The notes under the pieces were generated by a model. The model ran no database searches. It had not been told where the DNA came from and was given only the letters and a program-made list of their open reading frames with translations. Of a stretch of DNA of 23,757 nt, positions 12,301-19,748 are shown piece after piece. The DNA lies in the NCBI GenBank assembly GCA_035591015.1, contig JAXIUW010183625.1, positions 1 to 23,757 of the forward strand, read 5' to 3'. This DNA is from Cephalothrix simula (Eukaryota > Nemertea > Palaeonemertea > Archinemertea > Cephalotrichidae). Both the position numbers and the translations under genes were made by a program. The number at the start of each line of letters is the position of its first letter. Position 1 is the stretch's first letter.

Positions 12301-15300
12301 TGTTTTTGCGTGATCGCAATTTTTAGCACTGAGCAACGGAAATGGCATTTTCTCTTTGCATTTCATGGAATTGTAGTCGAGTAGTGTGAAAATGACGGTT
12401 CTGGACCATAGAACCAGAATCTTCAAATATGATTATCGACCTACCTCTTGGCCTCTTCTATTTTTAAATCGTATCCACGGGCCATCCTCTCTCTGATACT
12501 CTAATCGGTAGTGCTCCGTATACTCTTGACCCTGCAAACAATAGAAATGAATAAAATATACAAAATTGTTTTACATGGTCGCTAAGGCTAATATTTTTAG
12601 TTGCTATGGCGTAATGCAACCAAAAAATATTAACATCGTTCGCTATGATATAATAGAACCACGCAAACGCAAAAAAACAACAGAGGGTTTTTTAATGCAA
12701 ATTTTTATTTGACACGGTAACTAAGGTCGATAAATATCAGTTGCTAGGGTAATGTTGTCAGGTAAATTCTGCCACAGAATCATCTTTAAATTCCTAAGAA
12801 AAAGACATTAGTTGTAGACCAAATTGACCTGTCTTTTTTACGACAGTAATGTCGTGTCCATCTGCCATTTCCTTTTGACCATCAGAACTTGCCTTTTACA
12901 TAATTAACCACGTTCGAAGGGCCAAATCTCACGATAATCTCGCAAGTCTTGTACTTAATTTGTATAGTGTCAACACGAAAGACTAAGTTCTAAAACCAGA
13001 GATTAATCCACAAGCCAATTACATAGCTAATGGATAACAGGGTAATATGGTACCATTATACCCAGGGTATTATCTTAAAACAGCCAATCAGAGAGTTGTA
13101 TTTAGAGCTGTTGCTTTGTAACGTGATGATATTAGTTTCGAACCATCTAAGTAATGTTTTTATGGATATTTCGGAAAGGAAATACATGTAATATGTTCTT
13201 TTGGTAATCTCTTAATTTTTTCGAGAAAAAAACGAACCTAACTCCATTTCTGCTCATATTATTTATTACCTAACCTAGAAGTATAGGTAGGTAAAAATAA
13301 TCATTATTACAATGCTTCAGTAATTAAAAAAGTAATTTCATCTTGCACTGTTTTTTATGACCTGCGTAATTCATCCGTAACCCCGCCTACATCTCGAGTG
13401 TATCATGTCATGATCATATAGGTTGGAATGCTCTAATTGATATACGCGCGTATTGTTAATTAGTTTTTCATGTATTTTTGTGAATCTACGATAAATGAAT
13501 GGTCATAGAGACGGTTGATTGAGGATCGAGGCGGAACCGAGTACTCATTCATGATACGTGCATAAATATACGAAAAACCTCTTAGTTAGGTAATAATGGC
13601 AAAAAAATTGAATAAGAGTTATATTCATAATTCAACTCTAGTTTACTCAATTTTGTCATTATTTTCAAATTAATCATATGACATATCACGAGAATATTAC
13701 AGTTTTTAATGAGATTTTTCCTTGAATCAGCAGAATGCACGACAAATTACCGACAAGACTATAAGCCACACAGAGCACGTAATTCAACTAGAAATGACAC
13801 ACACACTAGAGTTCAGTTGACTTGTAGTACAGAGCGATTTCAATCAACTTTTATTTTGCAACTTTTTGAAAGGTAATCTTGTATCTTGAATGAAATCTTC
13901 TAGTCAACTTGTTATCACGAATGACCAAATGGAATAGTGATGTTTTAGTGATGGTAATTTAGTCATTAATTGGTAGTTAAAAATATCAGACATGTTTTAA
14001 CTTTTTATATTTCATGATAAGATAAGATAAGATAAGAATCAGAATTCTTCTGCTTTGATTTTTTTTTAAATACGCCAAAGAAGTGGCGCTCCCTTAGATA
14101 ATGTAGTGCTAGTGATACTATGCAATACAATTTATTTGAGATTGGACTGGTATTGGTTTCCTATGATTTTTTGTTACAAAAAGCTTTTTCATAGAATCGC
14201 TGAGCTTTTTCCAATATCATGTCTCAGAGTCACTTTTCAAATACATTTTGCCTTTGATAAAAATCGTATTTTCGATCGTTCAAAAAGCTAATCAATTTTT
14301 TCAGCTTATGGTTTAAGTTTCTATTTCCGAATCTCATAAAGTTAATTGGCAAAAAGCCTGGGTTAATGAAAATAAATTACTGTTCGGCATTCATTAAAAA
14401 GCCAACCAGTTATCATTATTCGAAGCTACATATATATGTAGTGAACACTTTATAAAGCCAATACTGGTCATCTACTCTAGTAAACAGACGACGAAAGCTT
14501 TTTCTTACGGTCAAATATTACATTTGACTGAAACCACTCGGGGGGAGCGGAGGGTTGATCGAATAGTTTTAACTCCATCCCTCAAAATCTGTCTTATTGC
14601 AAAACGTTATTAAATACTTCATTAGCACAAATTACGTACTTTTTAGCACAAATTTAGTACGTTTTAGCATAAATTTATTACTTTTTGGTACAAATTTAGT
14701 AATTTTAGTACCAATTTAGTAATTCTACTATTTTAATACTGTACACCCATACATGTACGCCCCTCCTGTATGATAGCTTTGCGAAACTTTGATCCCTCGC
14801 ACTAGGCCAAGGTCAAACGAACTGACTAATACCTATCCCATAATGCTCAGGGTAATAGTTTTGGCATTAGAAAATGATACCGGTTCGCTGATGGCATAAA
14901 AGCAATAAACATTGATGTGAAAATATATGATGGCCATATCAAGTTCAGTAATCAGCTTTTTAGTCATTTATCAAGATGATCCCAACTGCCTGTTGCATCT
15001 AGAATGATGAGAGATGTATCCGTATCAATGATGATACTATGCAAATGGTATCCAATGGTTACATCTCATGTTTATGCCTAATTGGTAATCGCAACCCCCG
15101 AAAACATGAAATGTGATGAGAACCAACATGGTATCGCTATATTGACAATTTTTAAAGGTTGGCACACTCTCTAAAAGTTCAAGGAATCCCAAATAGTAGT
15201 AGTATTGGCACTTTTGAGGATAAAATGAAATAATCCATTATGCTCATCTTGCGCTTCAAGGTGCAGATATATGATTATCATATCATCATATAACCTTGAG

Positions 15301-18300
15301 CAGGCCTGACCTTGGGTTTCCATACTCAACTTCCCCTTGATTTAAAGTAGAATCGCAATTCGGTATTTTTGGGAAAATCCACTTTTAGATCACGCAAGTG
15401 ATCTCGTACCCAATCTGAATGACAATTTGTCACAAAAGTACGAAGGAGGTCAGCTAATGAAAGAGATATGATTTTCACTGGCTGATTATATCACTTTAAT
15501 CGATTCAATGAATATGCCAGGAATATGCTATGAACCTGGGAATCGTTTAGCCAATCAAAATCCCGTCTAATTTGGGCGAAGCTTTCAACAAGACGGTTGT
15601 GTCAATGGCATATTCAGGGAATATAATGTTGAGTGTCAACATGCATTATGCTCCAAACGAGAGTATAACTTTCTTTTGCAAACAATAGCGACCTAAGCTT
15701 AGTTCCCTAGCCCAATTCTGTTTGTTCGGCGATAAGAGATCATACGAATGCAGGTATTATTGCCCTAAAAAGAAATGCAATTTTACTACAAAATATCTAT
15801 ATCATGAAAATTATTGGCGTCTAGTATGCCAAAATTTTTTCTGTTTAATAACATTTTTGTAGCTTTGTAATTTTCCTGGCGTCACACTTGCCAGGAATTA
15901 CACTTTTGAGAGTGCATTTTTGAACTGTAAGTAAGGTTAAGGGTAGACAAGAATGGATTCACTCTTGGGGTAGAGTAGGTCAACTTAGTTATTTCGGAAA
16001 AATAAATAATCAAGTTCAAGAACCGGAAGTGAACCATTAGACTGGTGGTACCTCATACCGGGCTCAATTCTTGATATCCTCGTCACAAATAAAATTTGGG
16101 TTTTTTGGTGCATACTACCAATACACGACGGGGGTTCAAGGTCAAGATAAAACATAGAAATTATCATCCTAAATTGTATTACTAGAAATAATAATTAATA
16201 AATGATTAACAATTCTCTAAGTATAAGCGGATATATTGAAGCCCAACACGTTTAGGACCGTTCAGATATTGTTCATATCAGTAACGCTAATCTGAAGTAG
16301 GCTTATCCTATATTAAAGTATTGTTCTCAGGACAATTACTGGCACATTTGAACAATGAACAAATAATATAAGGCATCATTATCCGATACATCAATATGTC
16401 TGTACTCTAGATGTTCCCAAATAGGCTCGGTTGCATAAAATATTCATGCGTATGCTTTGAAAGTTAGAAAAGGTCAATATGAAGATGACTTTAAGCATTA
16501 ATAATGCATTTCATATGCTGAGGTCAAATTAAGCCTAACCAGGTTCACCGGTCCAATCGTATTTATTGGCGATAAGAATCAGGCCAGTCTCGCCAACTAC
16601 TTCCGTTCCTGTTATTAGATAATTCATTTTGTTGTTGACACCGTTTTTCGAAATGTTTGAATAGGAGGCAAACATCATTTCGCAAAAATGGATAATATTG
16701 GTGTGAAGGGGAGGTCTGTCCGACAGGGGCTGTATACTTTACATAATGAATGTCCCCTCCATGAATGCATGTCCCATAGAAGTGTTTCAAGCATGACAAA
16801 ATGGTCACTGTCACTATGTCACACCGGGACCAGAAGTCGGTCTTAAGACTGGTTGGACTTGATACGTGTCCTAATTATTGTTAGCATCGCCAAATACTAG
16901 AATTGAGTCAGGGGACCAAGCTAACAAAAGCCCTATAATCGTCTTATTGATAGTCGAAAATCACTATCTTTTTTAAAGTCCCTAATTATTAGAGAAATGA
17001 TTTCAAAATCTCGTCGAAAAGCACATCATTAATTTTCTTAAAATCCTTTCGATAGCGAAAATCAGTTTCTTGTCGAAAGGGCATATTTTTGAGAAAATAA
17101 CACTCTCTTTTAATCGGCTTATAGCTTAATACCGAAAAATTCCTCCTTAAACCTATGTCAATGATGGCGACAAAGCGGAAATCTGTGTATGAGGAATTTA
17201 ATAAGAAAAGTCCTTTTACAGATAAACCTTCAGTAATTTAAGGGAAAAGATGGTATTTTGAGCCGTAGGCTTTTAAAAAAAAAGAAGTTTAAATAACGTC
17301 ATGATCGTTACCTAACGACGTCATGGCATTATTTTGTGACGTCATTAATATAATAATAACACATGGGGGATGTCATCAGCGTTACGCGCGTTGCTCTTAT
17401 AAAACACCAACGTTAGAACATGGTAAGCTCAATGAAATTATGGACGTTACTCTTAATTCCATGGACGGTGCAGCTGACGGTTGACAGTACTGAATAACGT
17501 GATCAACAATTGATGATGTCATTGGCGTTATTTCATTATGTCGTTATAGATCTTAAAACAGGACGTGTGATGTCATAAACGATACAACGACTTTATGGAC
17601 GTTAGGTATTGAGGTCATGCCAACTGAAACACAGTCATAGGCTTTCATAATATATGATAACGCCATTTTCAAAGTTAACTAGGTCTTAAACCGCAAATTT
17701 TCATTTTTAAAATCTTAAAAATATATCAATCAAAATTTTATTTTCGATAGCTTTTGGTATGCCATTAATCATAGGACAAAATTCTTTCAATTTTTCCAAA
17801 TTCAGCGATCAATCATTGAAAGACACGTAATGTATAAAGCCCAAAACAGATTTCAAGGCTCCTAAACTCTTTTTGATACAATAATGATTTTTCATGTTTA
17901 CGTTAAGAAACTATATATTGACCTTTTAACAAACAAAAAAAAAACATAAAAGCTCCACCCTGAAAAATGAATTATTACAAGATCGAATATCATTACTGAG
18001 ATTTAGAATAAATCTAGCCTTTCCCAATATAAGTTTACACAATTCTGAATTATATTTGGGAATTAAAATTCAATAGTGTTTTTATTACTAATAAATGTCT
18101 TATTTTGGAAACCGCATTTGAATGGGCAATTTATATTCATTAAAATAATCTATGACTTGTTTAGTGATAATTTAGTGACTTACATTATTTCAAAGAAAGT
18201 GATGATTTAGTAACGCATTCTAAATTTGATATACGATGACTTGATGCTATGATAATTTAGTTACGGTCCATTTAGTAATAGTAACACTTCAGTTTTTAAA

Positions 18301-19748
18301 AATCATTAGTGGGAATATATAATTCTTTGATGTGTATTTCAATTATAGATGTGAAATTTAGTGATGAGGTGATATTTAAAAGTGATCACTAAAATGTTAC
18401 TAAATCATCAACTATCGACAATAAATATTAAACTGACGCTCTTGTAATTTATAAAAATCAAGCTGACGCTCTAGTAATTTATAAAATCAGCGATTATTTA
18501 GTGCTTTTAATGTGATCACTAAAATTTTACTAAATCATCAACTACACAAGAAGCTACTGAAAATGAACAATAGGCAAAAATCTCATGACTTAAATTCTTT
18601 AAAACCAATGTGAGGACAATTGGCAGATATGAAAATTAACGACAACTAAATCCGGCATTTCTCCCTTAATCAGATTAGCAAGGGGTTAATTTTTACCCCA
18701 GTAATCCCATAGGACAGCCAAATCCGCAAAATTTATTATTTGGTCGCCATAGCAACTAATGTTTGCGAAATAAAGCTCTTGTGTTCAGGAAACAAGCTAA
18801 GTATATATGGGCTTAAAACGGCTTCATGCTTTTATCTTTCATAATCTACTTAGCGAAAAAGTGCAATTATCCTATGTTCTCGTTGATGAGATTGATCAGA
18901 CATGTTTAATGATGTTCCTTAAGGGCAATCGAGTGGGTGAAAATACATTTTAGGAAGAAGTGGACTCCGCCCGCTTAAGGTTTTTAAAAAATATCTAAAA
19001 AACGGCTCAGCGTACGAGCCTGAGATTTTACGGTTTTTCAATTGAATAAAATTCACAAAAAAATAATTTTTTCTCAAAAATGTTCAATGAAAAATAAAAA
19101 AATCGGGCGCAGTGCTGGGCAAGCGGCGCTAAGTGGTTTTAGGCATAGATATGTGTTACCTATGGCAGGGAGACCTTTAATTTTTCGGAATTTAGAAATT
19201 GGCGCAAAATTGACCGGCCCAAAATTACGTCAAAGACCCAAAAGTGGGCTAAATGTTGGAAAGCTGGCAATTACGATTTTTACGCAAATAAGGGTGGCAT
19301 CGGCGTCGTTGGGCCCCTAAATTTTCCAAAATCTTTTTCTTGAAATTTTCAAGTACGTAAGACCTTCCTTCCACGGCTGTTGGGCCTTCAAGTACCATAC
19401 CCAAAATATCCTTTCAAATAATAGGGCTAAAATACTTTTAGTACTATTAATTTGGCGCTAGTAACTTCCGGAGGCTGTTTAAAACGATACTCCGGTTAAA
19501 CAGCACCTAGCCGCCATATTTGGAAACCATATTGAAAACGTCACTTCCGGTAAAACAGTATGTGCGCCGCCATTTTTAAAATAGGCAAATAGGCAAAAGA
19601 ACTTACCTGACCGTTCCCGAACCGTCCTTGTGTTTCAACAGCAGTAATGACCATTAACTTTAAGAGATCAATTTGTAACCATTCATAACTGTTACTAGTA
19701 ATGCTAGGTTTTGGACACCAAGCCCCGCCATTTTGTTCTTGACGAATT
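177..19748 (-). CDS. DDR: Discoidin domain receptor tyrosine kinase (DDR1/DDR2-type), partial gene, nine exons
   Basis: DDRs are single-pass receptor tyrosine kinases of the plasma membrane that bind fibrillar collagen and signal to adhesion, migration and matrix remodelling. The spliced product is join(19607-19748, 12445-12531, 8126-8273, 6638-6821, 6189-6363, 5676-5991, 3525-3959, 538-833, 177-304) read on the complement: 1911 nt, 636 whole codons, no stop, and every intron GT-AG. Domains in order are the discoidin domain from GAWCP to VELYGCSW, the discoidin-like domain ([20 protein letters not shown]), a P/T-rich juxtamembrane, one transmembrane helix, a cytosolic juxtamembrane with several tyrosines, and the kinase N-lobe ([14 protein letters not shown]). 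The DDR-specific order of domains excludes other discoidin proteins and other kinases. Whether it is closer to DDR1 or DDR2 is unclear; an invertebrate gene may predate that split. Signal peptide, discoidin N-terminus, kinase catalytic and activation loops and both gene ends lie outside the window. Confidence 0.95.
538..833 (-). CDS. DDR: DDR exon H: cytosolic juxtamembrane and kinase glycine-rich loop
   Basis: The exon is 296 nt, phase 1 to phase 0, with an acceptor TTTTTACAG and a donor GTGAGT. It begins [13 protein letters not shown] and includes [19 protein letters not shown] then [10 protein letters not shown]. These resemble the vertebrate [20 protein letters not shown] segment just before the kinase. 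It ends [19 protein letters not shown]. This is the kinase start, with the GxGxFG ATP-binding loop at the complement of 538-558. Five tyrosines (residues 5, 26, 31, 42 and 62 of the exon) are candidate phosphosites. Two sit in identical YAVP motifs, of the YxxP class recognised by some SH2 domains. Confidence 0.95.
845..2010 (+). repeat. First copy of a diverged direct duplication, interrupted by about 780 bases
   Basis: Shared anchors run in the same order as in the second copy. CATGATTTTAAGAGGGAGTA is at 845 and 2517, GAACTAAGTACAA at 1746 and 2635, AATGAGGCA at about 1897 and 2786, and AGCTTGCCA at about 1990 and 2891. Spacing between the last three anchors is nearly equal in the two copies. 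The first-to-second anchor distance is about 900 here and about 118 in the other copy, which implies an insertion between roughly 950 and 1720. Confidence 0.6.
1110..1600 (+). repeat. GC-rich patch with GGCGCC/GGGCCC words, possible inserted element
   Basis: Against AT-rich surroundings this stretch repeats words such as GGCACCGGG, GGCGCC and TTTGGGCCC. It occupies the insert in the first duplication copy. Its end (about 1530-1565, CCCTGCGCCTGATG) has weak inverted similarity to about 19080-19140, so it may be a member of a dispersed non-autonomous family. Confidence 0.35.
2400..2465 (+). repeat. Dispersed repeat segment related to 18961-19033 (opposite orientation)
   Basis: The plus strand here reads AAATTTCAGC, ACGAGTCACC, GAGATATTTTTGAAAAACCTT and GGGGGCGGAATCC in order. 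The complement of 18961-19033 reads AAATCTCAGG, GTACGCTGAGCC, TAGATATTTTTTAAAAACC and GCGGGCGGAGTCC in the same order. Confidence 0.55.
2517..2915 (+). repeat. Second copy of the diverged direct duplication (uninterrupted)
   Basis: This copy is collinear with 845-2010 through four anchors and lacks the insert of about 780 bases. It therefore probably shows the compact form of the unit. Confidence 0.6.
3000..3235 (+). repeat. SINE-like dispersed repeat, copy 1
   Basis: This copy shares an ordered series of blocks with 13374-13560 in the same orientation: ACCCC(A/G)CCTACA, TTGGAATGCT(G/C)TAAT(C/T)GATATA, TTAATTAGTT, GACGGT(C/T)GATTGAGGAT, and GAACCGAGTA followed by CATGATA. Its size (about 200 bases) and dispersed occurrence suggest a short interspersed element. 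I could not identify a clear tRNA-type A or B box. Confidence 0.5.
3285..3482 (+). repeat. 'CCCTGACTTTT' dispersed repeat, copy 1
   Basis: Shared words with the 7000-7230 copy include CGTTAGCATAAAATTTGG, TTCCCTGACTTTTGAAGGCC and the end GAGTGGCCACTGTA. It lies about 40 bases from the donor edge of the transmembrane exon (3525-3959). Confidence 0.6.
3525..3959 (-). CDS. DDR: DDR exon G: transmembrane helix and first cytosolic segment
   Basis: The exon is 435 nt, phase 1 at both ends, with an acceptor TTGTTTTTTAG and a donor GTAAGT. It encodes a short extracellular piece ([13 protein letters not shown]), then a hydrophobic helix of about 28 residues (complement of 3802-3885, starting [12 protein letters not shown]). 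A basic stop-transfer RHRRRK follows. The remainder is an acidic and polar cytosolic stretch with NMYNS and NEIYHELDE tyrosines and a proline-rich end ([14 protein letters not shown]). DDR juxtamembrane regions are typically long and tyrosine-bearing, though their sequence is poorly conserved. Phase symmetry means that skipping this exon would keep the frame while deleting the membrane anchor. Copies of one dispersed repeat lie on each side. Confidence 0.92.
3960..5675 (-). other. Intron between exons F and G
   Basis: This 1716-base AT-rich intron has a 'CCCTGACTTTT' family repeat at about 4075-4206 and little else recognisable. Near 5374-5440 there are a few short ACCAAAAAT and TTGGTTAAA words in loose repeat. 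No exon-like segment was seen. Confidence 0.65.
4075..4206 (+). repeat. 'CCCTGACTTTT' dispersed repeat, copy 2
   Basis: Words such as AATTCTCTGACTTTTTCC, TTTCCCGACTTTTAAAAGCC and the end TCAGTGGCCATTCTGTG match copy 1 in order and orientation. It sits on the other side of the transmembrane exon, about 115 bases away. Confidence 0.55.
5676..5991 (-). CDS. DDR: DDR exon F: end of discoidin-like domain and extracellular juxtamembrane
   Basis: The exon is 316 nt, phase 0 to phase 1, with an acceptor CTTTTCAG and a donor GTACG. The first half ([20 protein letters not shown], then [17 protein letters not shown]) aligns with the last strands of the discoidin-like domain, where DDR2 has TWMMFSEITFQSD. 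The second half is a P/T-rich, low-complexity stalk ([18 protein letters not shown]) leading to the membrane. Sequons NFS and NYS are present. The family cysteine expected beside IKC or LQC is Val (codon 5881-5883), which matches the loss of its partner in exon E. The open frame continues past the donor to a stop at 5569, so intron retention would yield a truncated ectodomain. Confidence 0.93.
6189..6363 (-). CDS. DDR: DDR exon E: discoidin-like domain, YEWVGW to GGQ
   Basis: The exon is 175 nt, phase 2 to phase 0, with an acceptor ATATCTTTTAG and a donor GTATG. It encodes [37 protein letters not shown] and [20 protein letters not shown]. It matches human DDR2 YDYVGW, FEFDRIRNF and VHCNNMF. 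Two N-glycosylation sequons are visible, NDS and NFS, both in places where vertebrate DDRs also carry sequons. The Cys of HCNN is kept (codon 6258-6260). The next family cysteine (VQCYF or VECRF in vertebrates) is Ile here (codon 6210-6212). Confidence 0.95.
6638..6821 (-). CDS. DDR: DDR exon D: start of discoidin-like domain
   Basis: The exon is 184 nt, phase 1 to phase 2, with an acceptor TGATGTTTTCAG and a donor GTATGAA. The translation runs [32 protein letters not shown], then [20 protein letters not shown] and LGYKG. GLVSY, the YDG motif and GGLGQLVDG are hallmarks of the DDR discoidin-like domain. This domain follows the collagen-binding domain and contributes to receptor regulation. 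The donor choice GGG|GTATGA is fixed by the need to restore YKG-YEWVGW in frame with exon E. Confidence 0.95.
6822..8125 (-). other. Intron between exons C and D
   Basis: This 1304-base AT-rich intron contains a well-delimited 'CCCTGACTTTT' repeat at about 7000-7230. The rest is unremarkable AT-rich sequence. No additional DDR segment is missing between exons C and D, because their junction (CSWN-E-GLVSY) matches the family without a gap. Confidence 0.7.
7000..7230 (+). repeat. 'CCCTGACTTTT' dispersed repeat, fullest copy
   Basis: It begins TCACTGGCCACTGTACCAGA and ends with TTGAGTGGCCACC, whose complement reads GGTGGCCACTCAACTAGAGA. These form short imperfect terminal inverted repeats. The inside carries repeated TTCCCTG(A/G)C(T/C)TTT blocks. 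The layout is that of a MITE-like non-autonomous DNA transposon. I do not recognise a named family with confidence. Confidence 0.6.
8126..8273 (-). CDS. DDR: DDR exon C: end of discoidin domain ([10 protein letters not shown])
   Basis: The exon is 148 nt, phase 0 to phase 1, with an acceptor TTTTATTTCCAG and a donor GTATG. It encodes [19 protein letters not shown], then [17 protein letters not shown], then [13 protein letters not shown]. It aligns along its whole length with the DDR2 segment that includes DLEPPIVARFVRFIP and [12 protein letters not shown]. Both cysteines are kept: VCM pairs with AWC, and YGC pairs with the domain's N-terminal Cys, which lies outside the window. The residue two before VCM is Thr where DDR2 has a collagen-contact Asn. 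A foldback-like repeat begins about 80 bases upstream in transcription, in the adjacent intron. Confidence 0.94.
8355..9372 (+). repeat. Foldback-like element with CCATCAAAAGCTGT repeats at both ends
   Basis: The left part (8355-8660) holds variants of TCCATCAAAAGCTGT at about 8356, 8446, 8530, 8577 and 8606. The right part (9291-9372) holds the complement, AACAGCTTTTGATGGA, at about 9325 and 9356, plus a degenerate copy at 9291. An exact 21-base inverted match pairs 8530-8550 with 9351-9371 (core CCATCAAAAGCTGTTAATAA). The unique middle of about 600 bases shows no transposase-like frame. This suggests a non-autonomous element with sub-terminal repeats. Confidence 0.6.
10355..10375 (+). repeat. 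Possible solo transposon end (mariner-like word)
   Basis: ACAGGGTGCCCCAAAAAGTA resembles the start of many Tc1/mariner-type terminal repeats (CAGGGTGTCCCAAAAAGT). No matching inverted end or transposase frame was found nearby, so this is weak. Confidence 0.25.
11207..11220 (+). repeat. Poly-C run (14 C)
   Basis: Fourteen consecutive C. A second, shorter run of 11 C is at 1016-1026. Such runs are length-variable. Confidence 0.9.
11676..11720 (+). repeat. Two-copy short tandem repeat
   Basis: GAATCACTTAGGAATCAATT is followed directly by GAATCACTTTAGAGTCAATT, with a period of about 23 bases. Confidence 0.7.
12445..12531 (-). CDS. DDR: DDR exon B: discoidin domain, middle strands
   Basis: This small phase 0-0 exon has 87 nt (29 codons), an acceptor reading TTTGCAG and a donor GTAGGT. 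The translation includes [16 protein letters not shown] and [13 protein letters not shown], matching the human DDR2 block around [20 protein letters not shown]. The Glu of GQEY lines up with a Glu implicated in collagen recognition in DDR2. The exon is too short to stand out as an open frame. It is supported by its homology, its splice sites and its exact in-frame joins to exons A and C. Confidence 0.92.
13374..13560 (+). repeat. SINE-like dispersed repeat, copy 2
   Basis: This is a collinear relative of 3000-3235 with the same ordered blocks, ending in GACGGTTGATTGAGGAT and GAACCGAGTACTC. The two copies lie in different DDR introns about 10 kb apart. Confidence 0.5.
14016..14035 (+). repeat. 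(GATAA)4 microsatellite
   Basis: Four perfect GATAA units. They also create four GATA words, which can mimic a transcription factor site cluster. Confidence 0.9.
14621..14725 (+). repeat. Minisatellite of about five 20-22 base units
   Basis: The units read approximately TTAGCACAAATTACGTACTT, TTAGCACAAATTTAGTACGT, TTAGCATAAATTTATTACTT, TTGGTACAAATTTAGTAATT and TTAGTACCAATTTAGTAATT. Neighbouring units are the most similar, as expected for tandem growth with later divergence. Confidence 0.75.
17290..17590 (+). repeat. Degenerate ACGTCA/TAACGT-rich tract
   Basis: Variants of AACGTCAT, GACGTCAT, GATGTCAT and GGACGTTA recur every 15-50 bases, including an exact TGACGTCA at 17337-17344. Similar shorter tracts lie at about 10890-10946 and 23560-23660. 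It could be an old, degenerate satellite or a repeat-borne CREB-type site cluster. Confidence 0.45.
18165..18545 (+). repeat. AATTTAGT / GTGATCAC repeat cluster with direct and inverted copies
   Basis: A 33-base segment (18382-18414) recurs at 18512-18544 with one mismatch and contains GTGATCACTAAAAT and TTACTAAATCATCAACTA. GATGATTTAGTAAC at 18201-18214 is its exact inverted partner (18396-18409). Between them a 30-base unit (AACTGACGCTCTTGTAATTT...) is tandemly doubled at 18431-18489. The cluster resembles the terminal and sub-terminal repeats of a small DNA transposon. Confidence 0.65.
18743..18756 (+). promoter_or_regulatory. X-box-like palindrome (RFX-type site)
   Basis: GTCGCCATAGCAAC fits the RFX X-box consensus GTNRCC-N(0-3)-RGYAAC. 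A weaker relative, GTAACTATAGCAAC, is at 20282-20295. Both are in introns and any function is unproven. Confidence 0.3.
18961..19033 (-). repeat. Dispersed repeat segment related to 2400-2465
   Basis: This is the inverted relative of the segment in the exon G-H intron. Similarity may continue past 19033 (complement TGAATTTTATTCAATTG versus TGAATTTTAATATCAATT near 2340), so the full element is probably longer. Confidence 0.5.
19464..19577 (+). promoter_or_regulatory. Duplicated ETS-like plus YY1-like block
   Basis: ACTTCCGG (ETS-type) occurs at 19464-19471 and 19543-19550. Each is followed by TAAACAG or TAAAACAG and then by GCCGCCATATT or GCCGCCATTTT (YY1-type, complement AATGGCGGC). The pair forms an imperfect direct duplication about 30 bases downstream of the exon A donor in the transcribed direction. 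These are classic words of CpG-type core promoters, but they can also be part of a repeat. Confidence 0.35.
19607..19748 (-). CDS. DDR: DDR exon A: discoidin domain, GAWC to TQGR segment
   Basis: This 142-nt exon enters in phase 2 (its first base completes a codon) and leaves in phase 0. The acceptor is a T-run ending in CAG (complement of 19749-19760) and the donor is GTAAGT (complement of 19601-19606). The translation contains [30 protein letters not shown] and GRFGNGQ, which align with the family's GDGAWCP, FLQIDL and TQGRHAGGHG blocks. The cysteine of GAWC pairs in the family with the cysteine of [10 protein letters not shown] in exon C, and both are present. The Arg of TQGR, a collagen-contact residue, is retained. 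The Asp usually found two residues before AWC is Gly here. The start of the domain is in an upstream exon not found in the window. Confidence 0.93.

Larger units (their letters stand above)
8274..12444 (-). other. Intron between exons B and C
   Basis: This 4171-base intron holds the foldback-like CCATCAAAAGCTGT element at 8355-9372 and a mariner-end-like word at 10355-10375. It also has two TGACGTCA palindromes near 10917-10946, a 14-C run at 11207-11220, and a two-copy short tandem repeat of about 23 bases at 11676-11720. The B-C protein junction is gapless against the family, so no exon is expected here. Confidence 0.7.
12532..19606 (-). other. Large intron between exons A and B
   Basis: This 7075-base intron has no supported coding segment. 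Contents include a similar pair of about 40-base segments (12576-12615 and 12715-12753), a SINE-like unit (13374-13560) and a (GATAA)4 run (14016-14035). Further along are a minisatellite (14621-14725), an ACGTCA-rich tract (17290-17590), an AATTTAGT/GTGATCAC repeat cluster (18165-18545), an X-box-like palindrome (18743-18756), a repeat segment (18961-19033) and an ETS/YY1-like block (19464-19577). About 14730-17290 shows nothing recognisable. Confidence 0.7.

Noticed and set aside
19042-19320. Plus-strand open frame of 92 codons
   Set aside because: It lies in a region related to other dispersed repeats, with no recognisable motif.
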